This document shows, one piece after another, positions 30,608-33,458 of a DNA stretch of 33,458 nucleotides. Within the stretch, counting starts at the first letter, position 1; each line of letters begins with the position of its first letter. The notes beneath the pieces were generated by a model. That model was given only the letters and a program-made list of their open reading frames with translations, searched no databases and was not told the origin of the DNA. This DNA comes from an uncultured Clostridium sp. Its GTDB lineage: Bacteria > Bacillota > Clostridia > TANB77 > CAG-508. The position numbers were made by a program, and so were the translations under genes. The stretch spans positions 1-33,458 of the forward strand of contig CAMSEM010000003.1 in assembly GCA_947057505.1 (NCBI GenBank), read 5' to 3'.

Positions 30608-32077
30608 TTACTCTAAAATCTCTCTAATAATTTCCCTTTCATCAAAAGGATATTTTTTTCCTTTAATTTCTTGTGTTAATTCATGACCTTTTCCTGCAAT
30701 CACAATGATATCCTTTTTGTTTGCTATTGTAATTGCTTTTTTGATTGCTTCTTTTCTATCTAAAATACATTCATAACTACCCTTTGTTTTTTTGATGCCT
30801 TTTTCTATTTGTGATACTATTTCTTCTGGCTTTTCGGTTCTTGGGTTGTCTGATGTAATAATGGTGTGATCTGCTATGGTTCCTGATATGGTTCCCATGA
30901 TTGGTCTTTTGCCAGAGTCTCTATCTCCTCCACAGCCAAATACACAAATTAATTTACCTTGTGTATAAGTTTTTACAGTGGTTAAAATATTTTCTAAGCT
31001 TTCTGGGCTATGTGCATAGTCTATCATAATAGTTAGTTCTTTTTGATTATCTACTAATTCACTTCTTCCTGGTACACGAATATTTAGTAATGCTTCTATT
31101 ATATTTTCTGCTGTACAGCCATATTTTAGTGCTACACTAATAGCTGCTAGTGAATTGTATACACTAAATCTACCTGGAATTCCAGTTTTTACTCTTTGAT
31201 TTTTATCGCCTAGTTTTACTTTAAAATCTACATAGGCATTTGTTACTGTAATATCTTTTGCAAGTAAATTTCCTGGGTTATCTATTCCATAAGTGGTAAA
31301 GGTACAATTTGGTACTAGGTTTGGTAATTTGTTTGCATAAATATCATCTGAATTAATATAGCCATATTTACACATAGAAAATAGTTTTACTTTTGATTCA
31401 AAGTAATCTTCCATGCTAGAATGTTCTTTTTGGCTAATGTGGTCTTTTGAAAAGTTTGTAAAAATGCCAACATCAAACTCGCAGCCATCTACTCTACCTA
31501 ATTTTAAACTTTGAGAAGATACCTCCATTACAGCAAATTCACATTTTGCTTTTACCATTTGGCTTAACAATTCTTGTAGTTCTAGGCTTTCTGGAGTGGT
31601 TCTGTCGTTATCTCCTAAGTTTTTATCTCCTATATATGTGCAAATTGTTCCAATAAGACCTACTTTATATCCTTGTTTTTCTAATAAAGACTTAATCATA
31701 AATGTGGTAGTAGTTTTTCCTTTAGTTCCAGTTACCCCTATTAGCTTTAATTTTTTAGAAGGGTTTTGATAATAGTTGCATGCACAAATGGAAATTGCAT
31801 GCCTTGTGTCTGGTGCTAAAATGAAGGTTATATCATCGGTTAAATCTTTTACCATTTCTCTGGTTAATTTATCTGCTTGTGCCATAATAACTTTTGCACC
31901 ATTTTGAATGGCCTCTCCAATGAATTCATGACCGTTTTGTTCAAAACCATCTATTGCAACAAACATGTCTCCTGTTTTTATCTTTTGAGAGCTACTTTCT
32001 ATTTTAGGAACATCTACTTCTAGACTTCCTTTTACTTTTAGGCCTTCTAAGCCCGCTAAAATACTTTTTAATTCCAT
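30608..32077 (-). CDS. murE: UDP-MurNAc-tripeptide ligase MurE (meso-diaminopimelate type)
   Basis: An ATP-dependent ligase that adds the third residue to UDP-MurNAc-L-Ala-D-Glu in the cytoplasm. It contains LIGVTGTKGKTTTTFMIKSLL (ATP loop), GTICTYIG, TTPESLELQELLSQM, FTNFSKDHISQKEH and CVFGCGGDRDSGKRPIMG. The DNPR motif (TSDNPRTEKPEEI), which selects meso-diaminopimelate rather than lysine, is present. This predicts a DAP-type wall. Length 489 residues. ATG start. It has its own promoter at 32153-32182, so the truncation of the gene upstream need not silence it. Confidence 0.97.
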   Translation of the reverse strand: MELKSILAGLEGLKVKGSLEVDVPKIESSSQKIKTGDMFVAIDGFEQNGHEFIGEAIQNGAKVIMAQADKLTREMVKDLTDDITFILAPDTRHAISICACNYYQNPSKKLKLIGVTGTKGKTTTTFMIKSLLEKQGYKVGLIGTICTYIGDKNLGDNDRTTPESLELQELLSQMVKAKCEFAVMEVSSQSLKLGRVDGCEFDVGIFTNFSKDHISQKEHSSMEDYFESKVKLFSMCKYGYINSDDIYANKLPNLVPNCTFTTYGIDNPGNLLAKDITVTNAYVDFKVKLGDKNQRVKTGIPGRFSVYNSLAAISVALKYGCTAENIIEALLNIRVPGRSELVDNQKELTIMIDYAHSPESLENILTTVKTYTQGKLICVFGCGGDRDSGKRPIMGTISGTIADHTIITSDNPRTEKPEEIVSQIEKGIKKTKGSYECILDRKEAIKKAITIANKKDIIVIAGKGHELTQEIKGKKYPFDEREIIREILE

Positions 32078-32152
32078 AGCTTTCTCCTATCCTTCTTTTA
32101 TTTTTTATTACATTTTTTCTTATGTGGTTTATCTTCCTAATTTTCCATTTGT

Positions 32153-32182
32153 ATTATACCATAACTTGTTTTTAGAAAGCAA
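32153..32182 (-). promoter_or_regulatory. Promoter of murE
   Basis: On the minus strand TTGCTT, an 18-nt spacer and a perfect TATAAT in the gap between the spoVD fragment and murE. Confidence 0.6.
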
Positions 32183-32194
32183 CTTATGTTTGAA

Positions 32195-32497
32195 TTATAT
32201 TTCTACAATAATTTTTGTTCCTTCATATACACTAATTCCTTGTTTTGGTAATTGCTCTTTAATGACACAAGTTTGTTTGTCATATTCTTCTGGCTCATTT
32301 TTTATTTGCAGTTCTAAATTTACTTCTTTTAATGCTTTAGTTGCATCTAATATAGTCATTCCTTCTATTTTTGGTACTTCTACTTGCTTTTTCATTTCTT
32401 CTTCTGTTTCGTTATCTTTTTGTAGTTCTAAATATGGTAATACTTCAGATAATACTTGCCCTCCTACTGGTGCTCCTACCGCACCTCCTTGGGTGAT
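32195..32497 (-). pseudogene. spoVD: spoVD / class B penicillin-binding protein, C-terminal fragment with PASTA domain
   Basis: The track shows only 32195-32395, but the same frame is open back to 32497. It reads TQGGAVGAPVGGQVLSEVLPYLE, the end of the transpeptidase domain of SpoVD/PBP2-type proteins. It then reads EVPKIEGMTILDATKALKEVNLELQIKNEPEEY...VIKEQLPKQGISVYEGTKIIVEI, a PASTA domain. A TAA stop precedes it, and no homologous sequence continues upstream in any frame I read. So the first ~500 residues, including the catalytic Ser, are missing. It lies directly before murE, the normal place of spoVD. It is either a deletion or rearrangement scar or an assembly junction. Confidence 0.75.
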
Positions 32498-32531
32498 TTA
32501 AGCAACACAAATCAAGTTAGCTGTTCGAACG

Positions 32532-32569
32532 ATAGTAAATTGCAGATGGCTTATGCAATTAAGTTACTA
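32532..32569. repeat. Interrupted inverted repeat beside the spoVD break
   Basis: TAGTAA-ATTGC ... GCAAT-TAAG-TTACTA flank an 11-nt centre within the non-coding 32501-32618 segment, next to where spoVD homology stops. The segment has no ORF and I do not recognise it. Confidence 0.35.
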
Positions 32570-32625
32570 TATTTTTCAAAAACCATAACAACTTTTTAAT
32601 GTTTTTTCAATAAAGTAGACAAAAA

Positions 32626-32664
32626 AATAACTAGATAATTATCTTCTGGTAATCTCTAGTTATT
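32626..32664 (-). terminator. Terminator of the phosphodiesterase fragment
   Basis: On the minus strand AATAACTAGA-(19 nt)-TCTAGTTATT followed by TTTTT is a perfect 10-bp stem with a U run, 54 nt past the stop. Confidence 0.8.
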
Positions 32665-32717
32665 CAAAATCTATTTATATCTTTATATTTCAATTATCTC
32701 CTTGTGTATGAAGAGTA

Positions 32718-33323
32718 TTATGTATCTATAACAATTAGTGGTACAGTTAATTCCTCTTTACTAAAACCTGAATGAGATCCTTTTATTTTTCCAATATAAT
32801 TTTTTGCATCCTCTACAGTATTAACAAAATAAGCACCTTTTTTGCAAAAACTGATAAATTCTCCTAAGTTCGATTTCATATATTCCGATATCTCTTCTTT
32901 TCCAAATATATTATTTTTTATAAATTCATTTGTATCAAAAATATACATTTTATCTTGATAGTCTTTTTTGAATTCCTTTAAAAATTTATCTTTTTTATCT
33001 TCTTGCACATAATATGTTGCTGTTCCATAATCAATTCCTGGTAGAGCATAGAAATATTTATTATATTTTTCAAAATCCATCGTAATATCTTTTTCTGTTA
33101 TATCTATTTGTCCATGATCTGCTATGATAATAATTTCTAAATCTTGTATGCTTTGCTTTTTTAATTTAATTAGCTCCTTTTCCATTTCATTCATAATGTT
33201 TTTACTATATACTCCATTATAATGAGATTCCGAATCCACATATGGTAAATATAAGTAGGTAAATGTCTCAGCATTTATATTACTCTTTATATTATTTGTT
33301 GCTTTTTCAAATGCCTCTTCCAT
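32718..33323 (-). pseudogene. Alkaline-phosphatase-superfamily phosphodiesterase, C-terminal fragment
   Basis: A 201-residue ORF resembling the C-terminal half of type I phosphodiesterase/nucleotide pyrophosphatase proteins. YLYLPYVDSESHYNGVYS and EIIIIADHGQID carry Asp/His metal ligands of the second site. GSHSGFSKEELTVPLIVI supplies the final conserved His region. The N-terminal half with the first Asp and the nucleophilic Thr/Ser is missing, and an in-frame stop (TAG) lies one codon before the ATG. A promoter-like sequence (TTGAGA, 17 nt, TAGAAT) ends exactly at this ATG, so a transcript from it would begin inside the ORF. It is most likely a truncated gene, close to the spoVD break. Confidence 0.6.
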
Positions 33324-33352
33324 ATTCTACCATATTTTTACATAATTCTCAA
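33324..33352 (-). promoter_or_regulatory. Promoter-like sequence abutting the phosphodiesterase fragment
   Basis: On the minus strand TTGAGA, a 17-nt spacer and TAGAAT; five of six bases match in both boxes. The -10 touches the ORF's ATG, so it would produce a leaderless or internally starting transcript, or it is coincidental. Confidence 0.35.
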
Positions 33353-33381
33353 GTTTTTTGTATACTAATTATAAAAAAATT

Positions 33382-33442
33382 GGCTTTGCAACTGCACAGT
33401 TTAAGGAATCCTCTGCATAAGTTATTCGTAATCGGCAAAGCC
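33382..33442 (-). terminator. Terminator-like hairpin at the right edge
   Basis: On the minus strand GGCTTTGC-(45 nt)-GCAAAGCC followed by AATTTTTTTA looks like the end of a leftward transcript coming from outside the window. The loop holds AACT/AGTT and TGCA/TGCA pairings, so it may be the 3' domain of a structured RNA. Confidence 0.5.
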
Positions 33443-33458
33443 TCAACGACTAACTCAA

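Noticed and set aside
32501-32618. tRNA-type attachment site at the spoVD break (sequence contains GTTCGAAC)
   Set aside because: No cloverleaf can be formed around it and no second copy was found in the window.

Overview
The window is about 33 kb of AT-rich DNA from a low-GC Gram-positive anaerobe, most likely an uncultured gut member of the Clostridia. The evidence is the str operon order rpsL-rpsG-fusA-tuf, a Clostridia-type reverse rubrerythrin, a MurE of the meso-diaminopimelate type, a spoVD/ftsW-type dcw cluster, strong AGGAGG ribosome binding sites, and a pilin-like N-terminus fused to a formylglycine-enzyme-like C-terminus. I saw no tRNA, rRNA, CRISPR array, transposase or reverse transcriptase gene. 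The finer taxonomic placement is inference.

Layout. (1) 1-2.1 kb is the edge of a conjugative or integrated element: the C-terminal part of a TraG/VirD4-like ATPase faces a replication-relaxation-like protein. (2) 2.3-6.3 kb holds two pseudouridine synthases (rluB and a frameshifted rluD-like gene), a small membrane protein and a large multi-pass membrane protein. (3) 6.7-7.3 kb is an orphan plus-strand gene with its own promoter and terminator. (4) 7.3-15.3 kb is a translation block read leftwards: rpsB-tsf, reverse rubrerythrin, and rpsL-rpsG-fusA-tuf. Its intergenic gaps are unusually long and full of potential RNA structure. (5) 15.4-23.2 kb has a small charged ORF, trmFO, a SNF2-family helicase, a second small membrane protein on the plus strand, and topA. 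(6) 23.4-26.4 kb has an 856-codon surface-type protein whose C-terminus resembles a diversity-generating variable region, and a small conserved protein. (7) 26.4-27.1 kb is a gene-poor gap with a candidate short RNA and a decayed ORF. (8) 27.1-32.5 kb is a cell-wall cluster, spoVD(fragment)-murE-mraY-ftsW-murG, in which murF and murD are absent. (9) 32.5-33.4 kb carries a truncated phosphodiesterase fragment and a terminator-like hairpin at the right edge.

Points of most interest. Two unrelated small membrane protein genes 17 kb apart share a homologous 5' leader of about 72 nt with two conserved hairpins. Two housekeeping genes (rluD-like and murG) are each interrupted by a +1 frameshift at the same local pattern, a CGG codon followed by A, where skipping the C restores the canonical protein. 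Homopolymer-length frameshifts also affect topA's tail and a small ORF, so assembly error must be weighed. The rpsB-tsf gap contains a 37-nt imperfect inverted repeat, the rpsL-rpsG gap a compact three-way junction, and the gap beyond murG a short RNA with its own promoter and terminator. spoVD is cut to its last ~100 codons, marking a rearrangement or assembly junction near 32.5 kb.
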